Shown piece after piece: positions 31,533 through 44,716 of a DNA stretch of 64,000 bases; within the stretch, counting starts at the first letter, position 1, and each line of letters opens with the position of its first letter. A program made the position numbers and the translations under genes. Below the pieces are notes generated by a model, which worked only from the letters and a program-made list of their open reading frames with translations, was not told the DNA's origin and ran no database searches. The DNA is from Oreohelix idahoensis (taxonomy: Eukaryota > Mollusca > Gastropoda > Stylommatophora > Oreohelicidae). The DNA is taken from the NCBI GenBank assembly GCA_024509875.1, contig JAMPIV010006386.1, positions 1 to 64,000 of the forward strand. The letters are read 5' to 3'.

Positions 31533-33072
31533 TATATAAATTACAAAATAATATGGTATGAAATCAGTTTTACAAGTAAACGGTACACATGAGACAAGGG
31601 ACGTTTCGGGTTTTACCCTTCGTCAGCCACAGTTACGAACAGGTGACAAGGACAAGAACTACATATAGGTACTACAAAGGTCTATCATGATGAGGAAAAC
31701 GTCAAATGAGCGATACAAGCAGATGAAACCACGGTGATGAGCGAAACGATAACAGTAATAATGCAAGAAAATCGTGAAACCAGAAAGACATGTCGGAACA
31801 AGAAAGTAAATAATCAACGAAACGAAGACAGAAATGAACAACAATATTAAAATGCGTAAAAAATGACTTAGCTGGATCGAAGAAAGGAACATTCAAAATG
31901 GCTGAAAAAATAAGGCGTCACGCGGAAGTGACGTAGGAGCTAGTGACGGCTAAGAACAGATAATTGAGGAAACGAAACGAACCAAAACAAAAACAAGGAT
32001 AGATAGGAAAATAACGACAGAAGCCACTAGAATTATGCAAAATGATGCTGGACATTCATCCCAGCAGGAGCAAAAACGCCCATTTGAAAAATGAGACGAT
32101 TCTCCAACGAAAAGCGAGTTCGGTCGTCGCCGATACATGAACGGAGGGCAGTGACATGAATGTCAGAGTTTCTTAAATGGTCAGGGCTGTTGAAGTGAAG
32201 GACCACCGGTAAATGTTTGCCATGATGGATGTCATTCAAGTGCTCCCGAAACCTGTCTGCCAAACGTCTGCCAGTTTCACCAATATAGGTCATGCCACAC
32301 CTCTTGCAGATGATAGCATAAATCAGGTTTCTGGATTCGCACGTGAAAGACTCCCCAATGGCAAATTTACCGTTCGGAAAGGCGACTGACTGCGTTTGGA
32401 GTACAAAAGGACAGGTCTTACAGATGCGGCGTTGGCACGGTTTAGTACCAAAGTGAGAAGGACTAGTTTGTCTCAAGCGACTATGCACAAGAATATCCCT
32501 AAAATTCTTATCCTTACGATATGCCAACAAAGGGGTATCACGAAACAACTCTCTGGGGTATCAGGATCGGAGTGGAGAATAGGCAGATGACGGAACATAA
32601 TTTTTTTTCACCGCCAAACAGTGAGGGGTGGAAAGTTAAGACAAGTTTGAGTCTGTCAGATGTACTCGTAGTAGTAGGTTTAGCAGTAAGTGCAACCTGA
32701 GGAGTGACGGGACTAATGCGATTAAGGACATCAGATAAGACTCTTTCAGGATAGTGACGTCGGCGAAAAAACTCGAGCATTTCTTGAGCTCGTTCACGGA
32801 AATCATCTTCATCGTGACATATCCGACGTAAGCGTAGAAGTTGAGAGTAGGGAATAGAAATTTTTACAGCTGGGGAGGGTGAGAAGAGGTGTAAAGAAGG
32901 AAACCATGGAGCAATCAGTAGGTTTTATAAAAAGACAGAGGTTTGAGTAAGGCCAGTAGGAGTAATATTGACAGTGAGGTCAAGGAAGTTAACTGAAGTG
33001 GTAGAAATCTGAGAAGTGAATTGAGTAATTGCAGGATGGAAATTGCCAACATAGTCAATGAATCTACGGAGT
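31533..33072 (-). pseudogene. Penelope-like element, RT end and GIY-YIG, right
   Basis: Mirror of 22,601-24,130. GIY-YIG part at 32,033-32,548 (CKRCGMTYIGETGRRLADRF) is open. Upstream it is split by frameshifts near 32,560-32,620 (a longer A run after GGCGGTG) and near 32,925. Differences from the left copy are about 1-2 per cent, including HSGNS versus HLRNS near the endonuclease end. Confidence 0.88.
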
Positions 33073-36000
33073 CTTCTTCTTCTTCTTTCGTTTCGCTTGA
33101 AATAAATTGTCCTATATCTGCAATGTTGTGATTCTTGTATAAACTTCACTGTCTTTTGTAGTTCATACAGAGGTCCATATAGTTTTGCTTCCAGTGTTGT
33201 TTCTCTGGGCCAGTGGGTTTGCCTCAATATATCATATTCGGGGCAATCTTGCAGTACGTGCTCCGCTGTCTGGGGTGCCTGTCCACATGTACACATGGCT
33301 GAATTGCCAATCTTGATTTTGTATACATGTGGCTGCGGAGGCGGTTGTGTCCTGTTCTGAGGCGCAGAATGACTATTTGTTCTGATCTGTTCATAGCTTG
33401 GTAGTCATCCTGCGTTGATGTTGGTGGCTTTCTGATAGATTTGATCATCTTTTTCTTCTGATGGTACGTTACTGGTACATCCGGTTGTTCGTCTGCAGCA
33501 CCTTCTTTAGCCAGTCCGTCTGCTCTCTCGTTTCCTGGTATTCCACAATGAGACGGTATCCACTGCATGGCGACCCTGCGCTGGTTGCACAGTTCAGAAA
33601 GTAGGGCCTGTATAACTGGCAATTTTCTGGACTGAAGTGCTTGGAGTGCTGATCTTGCATCTGTCAGGAATACTACAGGCTGTGGACCGAGATTGGTGTT
33701 CAGTAGTTTCTCAGTTGCCACCTTGATTGCCTGGACTTCTGCATCATAGTTGTTACAGAATTTCCCCGTTGGTACTCTGATCGTATCCCTAGTGTTGTTT
33801 GGGTATTCTATGTACACTCCTGCTCCTCCATTCTTTACTGCATTCTGTGCTGACCCATCCGTGTATACTCGGACCCAGAGGTCCTGTGGGTATTCATCAT
33901 CCAGGAAACTGAGAGTGACTGTCCTAAGTTGCACGCTGTGCGGTTCATCAGGCCCCTGTCGAATATTCCTTTCACTTTTGTGTGGATGTGTACTGGTAGT
34001 CCATGCTCCTCTCTCCAAGGGGTTTGTTCTGGCACAGACTTTAGAGGGCTGTTAACTTCAGGCAGGTCTGAGGTTTGTCTACGAAATCGTTTGGCCTGGT
34101 GGATAAAGCTGCTTCTTTTCAGTCGCCCCATTGCTAGGTTTTGGAATCTGTCCTTCATTGGATGGCTCGGCATACAGAGGAACTTTTCAGCCTGTGTTAG
34201 CACTTTCGTGTCTCTGCGTTCTCTCAGTGCTTGTATCCTCCCCATTTTCTCCATCTCCACTATAGGCGTTGATTTCATTGCCCCCGTGATGACCCTAAGC
34301 GCCTGGTTTTTGCACCTTATCTAGCTCTTGTAATGTGGTGTTTGATGCTGGACACCACGCAGCTGACCCATATTCCAGGTGTGGTCGTATGCCCTGCTGG
34401 TAAACTTTACTAAGTATTTTCCCGCTGGCTCCCCATGTGGTTCCACTTAGTTTTCTCAGGATGGCTAGCTTCCTCCTGGCCTTTGTTGCTGCCTTGTTGA
34501 TGTGCTGCTTCCATGTCAGCCTATCATCGAATGTAACTCCGAGATAGGTGGGTTGTTTATCTTCTCTCAGGAGCTCTTCGTTTATCTTGATGACACCAGC
34601 TTTTTGTTTGGGAGAGAGGGTGAAGAGCGTAGTGCTGCACTTGTCTGTGTTGATGCTGACACACCATCTATTTGCCCATGAGGTTAAGGCATCTATAGCT
34701 CTTTGTAGCAGTTTGGTGGCCACTGTTGCATGCTCATCTGTGCACCATATTACCAGGTCATCAGCGTACATTGCCACTTTCATTCCATGTGGTAGTTCAG
34801 CAACCAGGTCATTGATGTAGACTAGGAAAAGTGTGGGGGACAGAACCCCTCCCTGAGGGACGCCATGACGCAGTAGAATTTTCTTACTCTTGAGGCCATC
34901 TAGTTGTACTCGGGCTCTTCTGTTATGCAAGTATGCTTTCACCCATTTGTACATCTTACCATTCACTCTACAATTTCTCAGTTTCTTCAGAAGCCCTTCT
35001 TTCCAAACCTTGTCAAATGCTTTTCTTAGATCTATCCATGCTGCTAGTACCAGTTTCTTATCTTGGAACGCATCCTCAATCTCTTGGGAAAGGTAAGTTG
35101 CCTGATCTTCGGTGGAATAACACTGCCTAAAGCCCGCCTGCTGTGGTACAAGAAGGTTTTCACTTTCAAGGTACCACTGTAGCCTGAGGTTGATGATACG
35201 TTCCATTGTTTTGCAGAGGCAGCTTGTAAGGCTGATTGGTCTGTAGCTGGAGGCAGTGGAACTGTCTTTTCCTGGGTTTAGGAGTGGTATCATGATTGCT
35301 TCCCTCCAGGTCTGTGGAACTCTGCCTGAGTTCCAACAGATATTGAAGATCTGCAGCAGCTTTGTTTTTGCTGCGGTTCCCAAGTTCTTAATCATTTCAT
35401 TGGACACTCCATCAACTCCTGGCGACTTTCTCATTTTCAATTTGGATATTGCAAGCTCCAGTTCTCTGAATGTGATTGGTGCCTCCATAACTTCAGGTAT
35501 GGTTCCATCTCGTCCTGCGTGTTGTTTCTCACGAGTCTCCTGTTGCTTCTCTGGGCTAACTTCGATGTTGTTGTCTTTAGCAAAGGAGTCTGCAAAGTGA
35601 TCAGCTGCCTGTTTTCCCATGAGGATGTTTCCATCTTTGTACAGAGCAATCCTTGAGTTTCTCTCTGTACCTTCATCGTTAAGTTGCTTTACCAGCTTCC
35701 ACAGTTTCCTCGTATCTCTTTCAAAGTTCAAGGACTCTGTTTTCTCCTTCCAGCTTCTTCGCCTGGCCTGCAACTTGGCCCTTTGAAATTTGGCCTTAGC
35801 TTGCTGGTAGTTATTGTGGTGTTCTTGGCATGGACTGGTCTCTGCCTGCTTTCGAGATGTTTCCACGTCGTTGTGCAGCTGCTCTAGTTCACTATTCCAA
35901 TATGGTTTGTAGTGCTTACGAGCCCCTCTAGGTATTGTTTCACGAGCAGCCTGTAATATGCATCTGCTGAATTCATCAACTAGCTTATTGATGTCTTTGT

Positions 36001-37110
36001 CTACAGTCAGATCTCTAGCCAGTATACTAGTACGGTGCTGGTACATTGTAAAGTCTGCCTTCTTGTAGTTCCACCTAGAGAGAGTGCTGCTCTCCTTGAC
36101 AAGTTCATTTTCCACAATTAGGAAGACTGGCCGGTGGTCGCTGCCTCCAAGTTGTTTCCCTACAACGCGTGTGGTGTTCCACTCCAAGCTGGGTGAGTGG
36201 AATGCCAGGTCTGGTGTAGAGGTGGTGTGCCATGATCTCGAGTAGAAGGTTGGTGGGTCGATTGGCTGGTTAATCAGGATAAGCCCATTGTCATCCTGCC
36301 AGTTTTCAAGCTCCTCACCTCTCCTGTCCATGTGATCATAGCCCCAGCTCTGTGAGTGGCTGTTGAAGTCTCCGCATACAATCAGTCTTTCTTTTGCTGG
36401 GATTGTATCTAGTGCCAGTGGGCGGTCGCTCGGACAGTAGTAGTTGAGCAGGTGGAATTCTGAACTTTCTGTCCTGAGATGAAGCATCTGGTATTCCGCC
36501 CCCTCCATATATGTTTCAAGCTGACATGCACTGATGTTATTCCTCACGAGTGTCAGTATTCCACCTTTTCGCCTGTCTATTCGGTCAGATCGGTAGCACT
36601 GGTAGCCTCTGATTTTGAAGGCTATGTTTTTGTTGAGGTGGGTTTCTTGCAAGCAACATACATTTACTTGCTCTTCATTCAAGATATTTTCGAGCTCTAA
36701 TTTTTGCTGTAGCCGTCTTTTTTACTATTGACGCCTTCAGCATTCCAGTGCATTATTTTAAATGGTCTTTTCTTTGCTTGGCCAGTAGCTCTATTCTCAT
36801 GCCTCCTGGCTCCCCGGGGCAATTGAGAAGGACTCCCAGTAGTAGGGGTTGGGCCCTTCCGAGGCAGAGGGCCCGGCACTGCGCCTGCCTGGGTGTCCGT
36901 CACAGGGCGAGTGCCATAACGTTTTGCAGATATAGGCATACTTCCCATAGCGCCTCTTGGCTGGTTGCCTCCGTCTTCAGCACCTTGACTTGCTAGGGCA
37001 GACTGTGGTCTTGCTCGAGTCTAGGAGGGCCTGGCCAGTCTTGGTTTTTTCAGCCGCTGATGGCTGTACTTGAGCCCCATCTCCACGTCAAGGAGCTGGC
37101 CTTGATGGGG
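33073..37110 (-). mobile_element. I-type LINE, right copy, frameshifted
   Basis: Mirror of 18,575-22,600 at the same target (TCTACGGAGGTT at 37,111-37,122; other end near 33,062-33,072). Protein pieces are 36,697-36,948 (N-terminus), 34,295-36,682 (endonuclease and RT, 795 codons, including YADD), 33,835-34,278, and 33,224-34,018 (RNase H). At least three single-base-type frameshifts separate them. Elsewhere the protein differs from the left copy at only a few residues (for example QQAGFRQ versus QQEGFRQ). The right version, with A, matches the usual QAGFR motif, so the left E may be a private change. Confidence 0.9.
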
Positions 37111-37122
37111 TCTACGGAGGTT

Positions 37123-37284
37123 GACTTCAGACATGCCTGTGACACCAATACCATCGTCGATATAGCGACGGTAAAACTCAGGTAATGGTCCATCGTAACT
37201 TTGAAGCACCAAATATTCAAAGTGACCTATGAAGAGGCAGGCATAACTCGGGCCCATTTTGGTGCCCGTAGCAACGCCACTAAT
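37123..37284 (-). pseudogene. Penelope-like RT piece, right
   Basis: Mirror of 18,401-18,562 with the same YIDD box, bounded by the target duplication (TTGGTATGTC at 37,285-37,294) and by the LINE insertion. Confidence 0.85.
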
Positions 37285-37529
37285 TTGGTATGTCATCGCA
37301 TCCTGGTGATTTTCCTTTCTTCAGGCTTTTGATTGCCGCACGTACTTCATCTAACATAGGTTCTGGCTCTCCCTCTTCATTTTCAATCGTCACGTCTGAA
37401 GTCTTTGTACTATCCTCATTCATTTCTCTGCAGTACTCATTCCATCTCTCCAATATATCCTTACTTTCTGTTAAAATGTTACCATTTTTATCATTAATTG
37501 CATGTAATGATGGTCTAAAATCATTATAT
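37285..37529 (-). pseudogene. RTE-like LINE, middle piece, right
   Basis: Mirror of 18,156-18,400, almost identical, between the LTR element (target duplication ATAT at 37,526-37,529) and the Penelope-like element. Confidence 0.85.
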
Positions 37530-40500
37530 TGTGACAGGGGGCTAGGTTGTAGCTCACACCGAAAGACCCATGCGCTAAGAAAATTTATTAAGGATCGTTT
37601 GACAGGGGTTGCAATTATTGGTTGCTTGCAACCCTCTCAGCAGCAGACTTAGCAATTCGAGCAACACAAAGCCTTATACAGATCAACATTTAATACTACC
37701 GAACACCCAGACAGCGTTCGTAGACTTTCTGAAAAACAATATATAAAAACAATGTCTAAGTGAAAATCAATAGCATAAATAATAACACTTACCATTCAGA
37801 AAACATGCGCCCACCACAGTCAGCCATGATCAATCAGCTACAGGTACCCATTCATACCACGCGCTCTATGGCTACGCCATCTTGCGAGAACGGCATACAG
37901 CCACGCTAACACCCAGCTAAGCTGCGTGGTTGTACATTCTATAGTAACCTTACATTATAATACTAACTATTATAGAAATAATGGCTTAGCAAAGCTATAT
38001 AAAGCGGTACAAATAACCAATGGAGATTTTACACAGTATAAAAGACTAGGAAACTAAGAAAGCTAACACCAACTAGCTAGCCGATCTTACTATTACTTAC
38101 ACCACATAACCAGTCTAACATTACTGAAAAAGCACAGGACTTTATCCTAGTAAGCTGTAACATAATATATTGCAGCACTCGCCACGCTAAAATAAACTAT
38201 TTCGGCATCCGCACCGTAGTTAATAAATATAACAGTCTAAATCGCGCCACAATTAAATATATTATTGAACCAACTACGTGTCGGATTTACATAAGCTCCT
38301 GGGAGGTTTCCTGGACCCCAAACAATATGGAGATACTTAAGCATTAAATTTCATTTACACAAATGTAATAACTGAATATGCCAGTTCTAGTACCGGCCAC
38401 GTGTTATATTTCCTGAACATGGACCCACGCCATTTTCGAATAGATTTGGATAATATCAAACGGACGCGAAATAAACACCACAGAATTAAATATATACTTA
38501 CTTAAAATACTATGGCACAAAGATGGTAAATCTAATATCCTATATCCTTTCTAGCACTGTAAAGACTTTAGAATGTTGGAGAATAATACTATATCTACTT
38601 ACAAGTCCTAGGCATGTTCTTGAACTAGACTTCAGCTCTCAAAGCTTGTTCTTTCTCTGCGACGGCGACCAGAATGAATAAAGAATTTTCAACTGCCGCT
38701 CTAGCCTGAACGATTCTCTTCTCTGATTGGCTGCTATCCGTATCGGCACAACTAAGGTAGCTATTTTTAGATATAAACAAAGATGGCTGCCACATGACGA
38801 CAAAATGGCGGTGGAAAAACAGGCGAGATGACTATGGCACTGTCACATATTCCCCGCCTAATTTGTCGTCGTCCCGACAACTGCACTAAGCTAGGCGCTT
38901 CAGGTAGGCCTAGTGTCGTATCTACCAAATCTGGAGAATCATCTTTGTCTTCACTTCGTCTCAGTTCGTTGCCAGTGTCTCTAATGCTCGGACTCACTCT
39001 ATCTGTTCGTTGGATGACATATGGGAGCCATAATCCTGTCATTGTGGGAGCACGAACAACAATGTACTCCTCTTCTGACCACATGTCACGAATTTTGGAT
39101 CTCTCCACGTAGTGCATTCTTTTCCTCACCAATTCTCCCACCTGTAGTGGAATAGAACACGACACCTTGTCACATCTCTCTTCCGGACTGCTACAAAATT
39201 TTGCAACGGTGCCTCTGCTCTTACGTGCGCCCCTCGTAGCCTGGAAACGTGTCCTTCAACGTGTTTTAGATGAGTCTCCTCCTCTGAATGTCAACCACTT
39301 TTCTTGGCGCCCACGGCCATCTCTTGGCTTGCACCGTGACGGCAATCTGGAGGTGTTGGTACGCCTAGAGAGAGCGCTCTTTGAGGGACAAACCGATATC
39401 AAATGGCCTGGGGACTTACACTGAAAACATCGCTTCGGAAGCAGGCCCTGAGGACACTTGGCTGCCATGTGGTCTGAAAAGTCTCCACAATTGAAGCATC
39501 TTATTTTCCTAGGCTTCCTCTGTGCCCTGGGTCGCCTCCTGCTACCCTTACATTCCTGGCCGCCTTTGACTTTCTTTCCTGTTATAAGTACCTCACACTC
39601 CGGTCGACCACCAACCATCATTATCTTTGAGTCATTCTGCTCCCCTTCTGTAACCTGACTCCCAGCTGCAGAGGGGTCTAGTTTAATGTCTGTGGACATC
39701 GATTCTGTACGTGGCCTAGTTCTCTGCATCTGAAACAACGAACTGTCCTGGTACGGCTCCACTGCTCCTGAGCCATCGCATCAATTTTAGCCTCTAATTG
39801 AGCCACCTGCGCTCTACGCCGCTCTACTTCTGCGTTTCATGCATGTGTATCTGACACAGTCTCTGTTCTTGCCACTTCAACACTGGCAACACCAGCCCCA
39901 GAAGTGGGTTCAGTCTCTAAAAACCGTAGGGCATAGTCTCTCACCGACGTGAACGATGCTGTAGGCTCTTTGATGATCATTTCCTTTGCAAGCTTTCTTA
40001 GTAGATCATCTCTCAGACAAGCAGCAAACTGGTCACGAAGAAAGGATGGCTCCAAAGGAGTGACGTTATTCTGCTTTTGTGCCCTTACCACACTTTCGAA
40101 CACCTCGTGGATGCGATGGGAGAATTCCCAAAGAGACTCCCTTGCACCTTGCCGGGTAGAGTAAAAAGTGGCCATTAGCTCTGGGATGCTTCGACGCTCC
40201 CCATACACCCTAAGAATGGAATGTAGCATTGCTTCTGGGTCATCGTCATTAGCCTGAATCCTCAGCTCCCTGCGAACACTTGGGGTCACACTGTCAAGAA
40301 TAACATCCGCCTGGTCCTCTTTACTCATCATTCCTTCTCTCCAGGCAGCTCTCACCTCTCTGACATATTCCTCGGCCGTAGGACCCGTGCGCTCCCCAAA
40401 GCACCGCACTTTCTTGTGAGTAGGTACCACGATGTACTGTACTCGTTCTGGTTGACGATCCAGCCCCACTACAGGGTCATCCACCTCAGCCACATCTTCG

Positions 40501-41045
40501 TTATCCAATCTACCAGCAGCACGCGTGCTGCGTGTCGCCATCTTGTTGCTAGTAGAGTTGACTAGAAATATTGACAAACTGGATGATCCCGTCCCTTGCT
40601 TTGCACTGAACTGGGTGTTCTACTGTTTCGCCTGTTGTTACTCTGATTACTGTAGAGTTGCTTCACCGCGTGCTATCTGTCATGTCGACGACGCCACTTG
40701 TGACAGGGGCTAGCTGTGGTTGAGGTGAACTTATGTCGATGTGGCTACCTCACATCCAAGACCCATGCGCTAAGAAAATTTATTAAGGATCGTTTGACAG
40801 GGGTTGCAATTATTGGTTGCTTGCAACCCTCTCAGCAGCAGACTTAACAATTCAAGCAACACAAAGCCTTATACAGATCAACATTTAATACTACCGAACA
40901 CCCAGACAGCGTTCGTAGACTTTAAGTCCTAGGAATGTTCTTGAACTAGCTAAGGTAGCTATTTTTAGATGTAAACAAAGATGGCTGCCACATAACGACA
41001 AAATGGCGGTGGAAAAACAGGGGAGATGACTATGGCACTGTCACA
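37530..41045 (-). mobile_element. Non-autonomous LTR retrotransposon, right copy
   Basis: Mirror of 14,636-18,155. The 3' LTR (37,530-38,847) keeps the intron; the 5' LTR (40,699-41,045) lacks it. Target duplication ATAT at 37,526-37,529 and 41,046-41,049. Integrase remnant 38,848-39,165, second zinc-knuckle frame 39,256-39,762, gag 39,837-40,541. Gag is stopped early by TGA at about 39,837, which removes the first zinc knuckle. Very few differences from the left copy overall. Confidence 0.9.
39837..40541 (-). pseudogene. Gag-like protein, truncated by nonsense change, right
   Basis: 234 codons from the ATG at 40,541, identical in nearly all positions to residues 1-234 of the left gag. Codon TTA of the left copy is TGA here, so the coiled coil and the CCHC knuckle are cut off. 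The capsid-type part remains open. Confidence 0.8.
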
Positions 41046-41049
41046 ATAT

Positions 41050-41600
41050 GTTAGCGTTCTGATTTCCTTGAACATATCCCCATCTTTTCCCTGCAATTGC
41101 AGATCTTCTATTCTATATCAGGTGTTCGTTATGTTTCTTGTCTTTCATAATCTCTCTCCTGATGTCTCTTGTGCAGCTTTTGTATTTGTTACTGTTGCGT
41201 TCTACCCCTGTTTACTTTAATTTTCTTCTTTCTTCTATGGGCCTCAGTTTTTCCTCCGTGATGTATATCTGCTTCTTGTGCACTTTTCTAGGGATCATGT
41301 ATTGTGCTTATGAGATGAGAATATCTCTCGCGTGTGTGGCTAGTTTATCAGGTGTCATATCCTCTTGTACAGCCATCAGCACTTCGAATTTGTTTTGTAC
41401 TTCTATGTTATATTCAGGTGGTATGGTGCTTACTTCGAGACGGAGAGGTCGAGCTCCTTTTGTCACTTTTTTCAATTTTAACTTAAAATCTGCAATTAGT
41501 TGCTCATGATCTGAATAACAATCTGCTCCTGTGAGTGTCTTTGTAGATGATATACCTGACCTCCATCTTTGTTGCATTAAGATGTAATATATTTGATTCC
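41050..41600 (-). pseudogene. RTE-like LINE 5' piece with endonuclease end, right
   Basis: Contains TLTGADCYSDHEQLIADFKL followed by KKVTKGARPLRLEVSTIPPE, the end of the RTE endonuclease (SDH catalytic His) and the linker to the RT. A 430-bp block (41,437-41,866) is present here and missing at left position about 14,234, so this arm shows the more ancestral arrangement. Confidence 0.8.
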
Positions 41601-41869
41601 TGCTGTTGCCATCTAGTGAGGTCCATGTGTAGAGCCTTCTGGGATGTTGTCTAAATAGGGTATTTGTAATAGAGGTTGTTTTCTAAGCAAAATTCGATTA
41701 GTTTTTCTCTTTGTTCTGCAAGGTGGTAGTCTGTGACTGGTTTCTTGATCTCCCAGAGTAGAACCGCTGGCTTGTATTCACAACTGTTATTAATTGATGT
41801 AATTAAAGTACCCAGGTGGACAATTTCCTCCATACACTTCCATCCTGTAGGGTATCTATTGGTATTCAT

Positions 41870-42214
41870 TGGATTGACCTGAGTTGCTAGTTGACATTTG
41901 GTAAAAGCTGTATATGCTGGGTGAGATTTATCTAACATAACTTTGTTCATGTAATTTAGTCTTAACTCCTTTCTCCGTAATTCCAAGGGTAGAATTCCTA
42001 AAGCCACCTCTAGAGCCCCCATTGATGTTGATCTGATTGCACCTGCTATTGTACATAAAGCTTGATGCTGAATTATGTCTAATTTGATCTTGTTACTGTG
42101 TGCAGCGGAGTCATATATTATACATAGATAATCTATTTTTCCTGAAATAACAGATTTATAACACGTGAGCATTATCCTAGTGAAAGGTAAACTGTAGTAA
42201 AGTTGGAAAAGCAA
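41870..42214 (-). pseudogene. LINE RT C-terminal fragment, right
   Basis: Mirror of 13,898-14,233: YDSAAHSNKIKLDIIQHQAL, IAGAIRSTSMGALEVALGIL, PLELRRKELRLNYMNKVML. Three residues (NKI) lost in the left copy are kept here, and the frame continues about 70 codons further (to 41,651) into sequence not assigned to a domain. It is the better copy of an old I/Jockey-like LINE end. Confidence 0.6.
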
Positions 42215-42327
42215 AACTGCACAGATTTAAAATGTAAATATGTTCGATTATACGTAAGAAACTAGCGTGCACGTAAGTATAAGTATTTAAATGAAAAGGG
42301 AAAGGGATGACAGAGTGGAGGGGCATG

Positions 42328-42776
42328 CAGAGCCGGATTAACGTAGTAGCAAAAGTAGCATATGCTACGGGCCCCGCGCTTTTAGGGGCCCCGTGCCAAT
42401 AAATATGTACATAATTTTTTGGTCATCTTCTAATTCGAGCGTTAAACCAATGATCTTGTGATTTATGCCATCTTTAGCGCCTTTTTATTTTCAAAAGAGA
42501 TTGAACAATCTCACACTAATGAGCATTGAACATAAACTTCTGCGTGAAATTGATACATCCTACATCATCAACAAATTTGCTCATGCTAAATGTAGAAACA
42601 TTAATATTTAAACAATAATGTTGACTGTGTTGTTACTTTTGATAATGATAATTACTATGCAAATTAAAAATGTATGTGTTCAAATATATTTGCGTTGTTT
42701 TATTTTTTTTTTTTTAAATATAGGGCCCCTTTCTTAACATATGCTACAGGCCCCGTACTAGCTTAATCCGGCCCTG
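42328..42776 (+). mobile_element. Internally deleted hAT-like transposon, right copy
   Basis: Mirror of 13,337-13,784, with 8-bp duplication GGGGCATG at 42,320-42,327 and 42,777-42,784. The plus strand keeps a transposase C-terminal ending (NLTLMSIEHKLLREIDTSY, then KFAHAKCRN, then stop) at about 42,505-42,615. Confidence 0.85.
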
Positions 42777-42784
42777 GGGGCATG

Positions 42785-44716
42785 GTGTGCTGTACCTCAC
42801 TCAATCATGGGTATCAGGAAGTCAATGGTCTGAAACAATTGTTAAGGCTTCCTCCGATGATCTGTGGCGCTCTCGTCCTGAAAGGGTCGAACAATCACAT
42901 CAATCACCATAAATAATAATGAGCAATAATAATATATATTTTCCTTATTTTATTTGCTGACTGTTTTTATGTGATCGGAGTTATTTTTCAGTATTGCATT
43001 TTTAAAATACTGTAATCTCAACCATATTTTTCCCCACAACCTACAACGGATGGAATAATGCACTTGCTGAGCACTAAATCTCGGGTTGTTGTTTTAATGA
43101 CCGACGCTCCAGAGGATATTTATCCTTCTGGCGCAAAGTATATCCCCTGCCCCCTCCCCCCTCGGTCTGGGTGATTATGTTTAGATAGCGGAGGTATGTT
43201 AATTTTCAGGTTCATAATATGATGGCTCGTCCACGTTTATCTAACAACAGTGTCTAACATATCTGACACGCTCAAGTAAATATAATGCGTGCACAAAGTA
43301 GTTGTAGTATATGTTGTGATGTCTGGGTGATGCCGATTTAAACATTATCATTTTACGGTTTCTTTGAAACAGTGCGTTGCGAATGAGAACGGCAAGTCGG
43401 TTTACCAAAATTTTTTTTTTTTTATATATCAAGTCCCGAGTCGAGTCGTTAATGCCTGACGAGGGAGTCGAGTGTTGCATGGAGTCATTGGGGTGATTTA
43501 AGTCCCACTCGAGTCCGAGTTGACTGACTCGAGTCCGACAACACTGATATCGGTAATTTCCTATTTCTCGTACCTTTTTGCCCCGCAGCGAATATGTGTA
43601 GTTAAGTGTTATTTCGTAGCACCTAGGGTTAGGAATTTGGGTTAGGATTCCATGTTTTATACTTAACCACGTAAACATCCTGGTGGTTTGATCTGTAAGA
43701 TAATTTGTTAATTACCGCACCTCAGATATCAATATATAGCCAGAAAAGGAGTTAGAATTTAGTAGGCCAATATAAGAGCGGTTTTAAGTTGGAATTAAGA
43801 ACATTGGTACGCTTGTTCGATTTCATCCAGTTTATCGGTATATTTAAAACATAAATAACATTCTTGTGGTGTTAGTGCTATAGAGCCTATTTAAAATGCA
43901 GAATCACGCAGCAGTAAGGCAGCAAGCCTGTTGTAGGCCTACCTTTAATGCCTAGTGACAGCTTTTAAAAAATAACCACACTGCTTAGATTTCTCTGGCT
44001 TGTAACTCTTTTTAACAGACCTGACCGATGCTGAGGTCAAGCAGTACCATTTAACTGCGCTCTGTCTGAGTTGTGGAGTTGTTAGCAACAACAATTCAAA
44101 TTTGCTTTTTTTTAAAAACAGTTTTTGTTAACAGCCCACACAGCAGTAAATGGGTACCTGACTCTACTCTTGAGTTAAGGATGGCAAAGACAGCGAGGAA
44201 GGGAACTTGCCAGCCCACCTCATAAAGCTGGACCTAGTATAGTGAAGTTTCACTACTACACTTCACTCCTCTACAGCAGTATGTTCCATGCGACTACCTT
44301 TGCACACACACCAACGAAAGCGGTATAAAGGGACTGAGTGGAGAGGGGGGAGGAGAAGTTACTATATTGTCTTGAATTTATTACACTATATATCCTAATT
44401 ATAACCCATCAAGGGTTATACAGGATACTTTGTTTAAAAAAAAAAAAACTCATAAAAAATGATAAAAAATTTATTGTGGACAGTGGCCATCACCACATCA
44501 AGTTCATGTAAAGTGTTTTAAAATGGCTTTCTAAGAACGCTTTCTAACACAACAAGAGTCTTTGCTTTCTAGAATCGGCCATTACAATGTCTGCAACAGG
44601 CAGAGCAATTTATCTGACTCGTGATGTCTAGTCACAAGCAAGTTATTTGTGGTCTTTAAAAAGAAAATTAACTTTGCAATTTGAAAGCCTCCTGCATACA
44701 ATTTTGTAATAAAAAT
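42785..44716. other. Upstream flank and putative 5' UTR of the SMIM29-like gene
   Basis: No gene seen. Mirrors 11,398-13,328 with several per cent divergence. Contains the GACTCGAGTC-rich patch (43,430-43,540) and CCTAGGGTTAGG near 43,622. The transcription start of the gene should lie near the right end, but no clear TATA box is seen. Confidence 0.5.

Noticed and set aside
44681..44716. Upstream start for the SMIM29-like protein (KASCIQF extension)
   Set aside because: The codon at 44,681 is TTG, not ATG. The first ATG with a good context is at 44,717.
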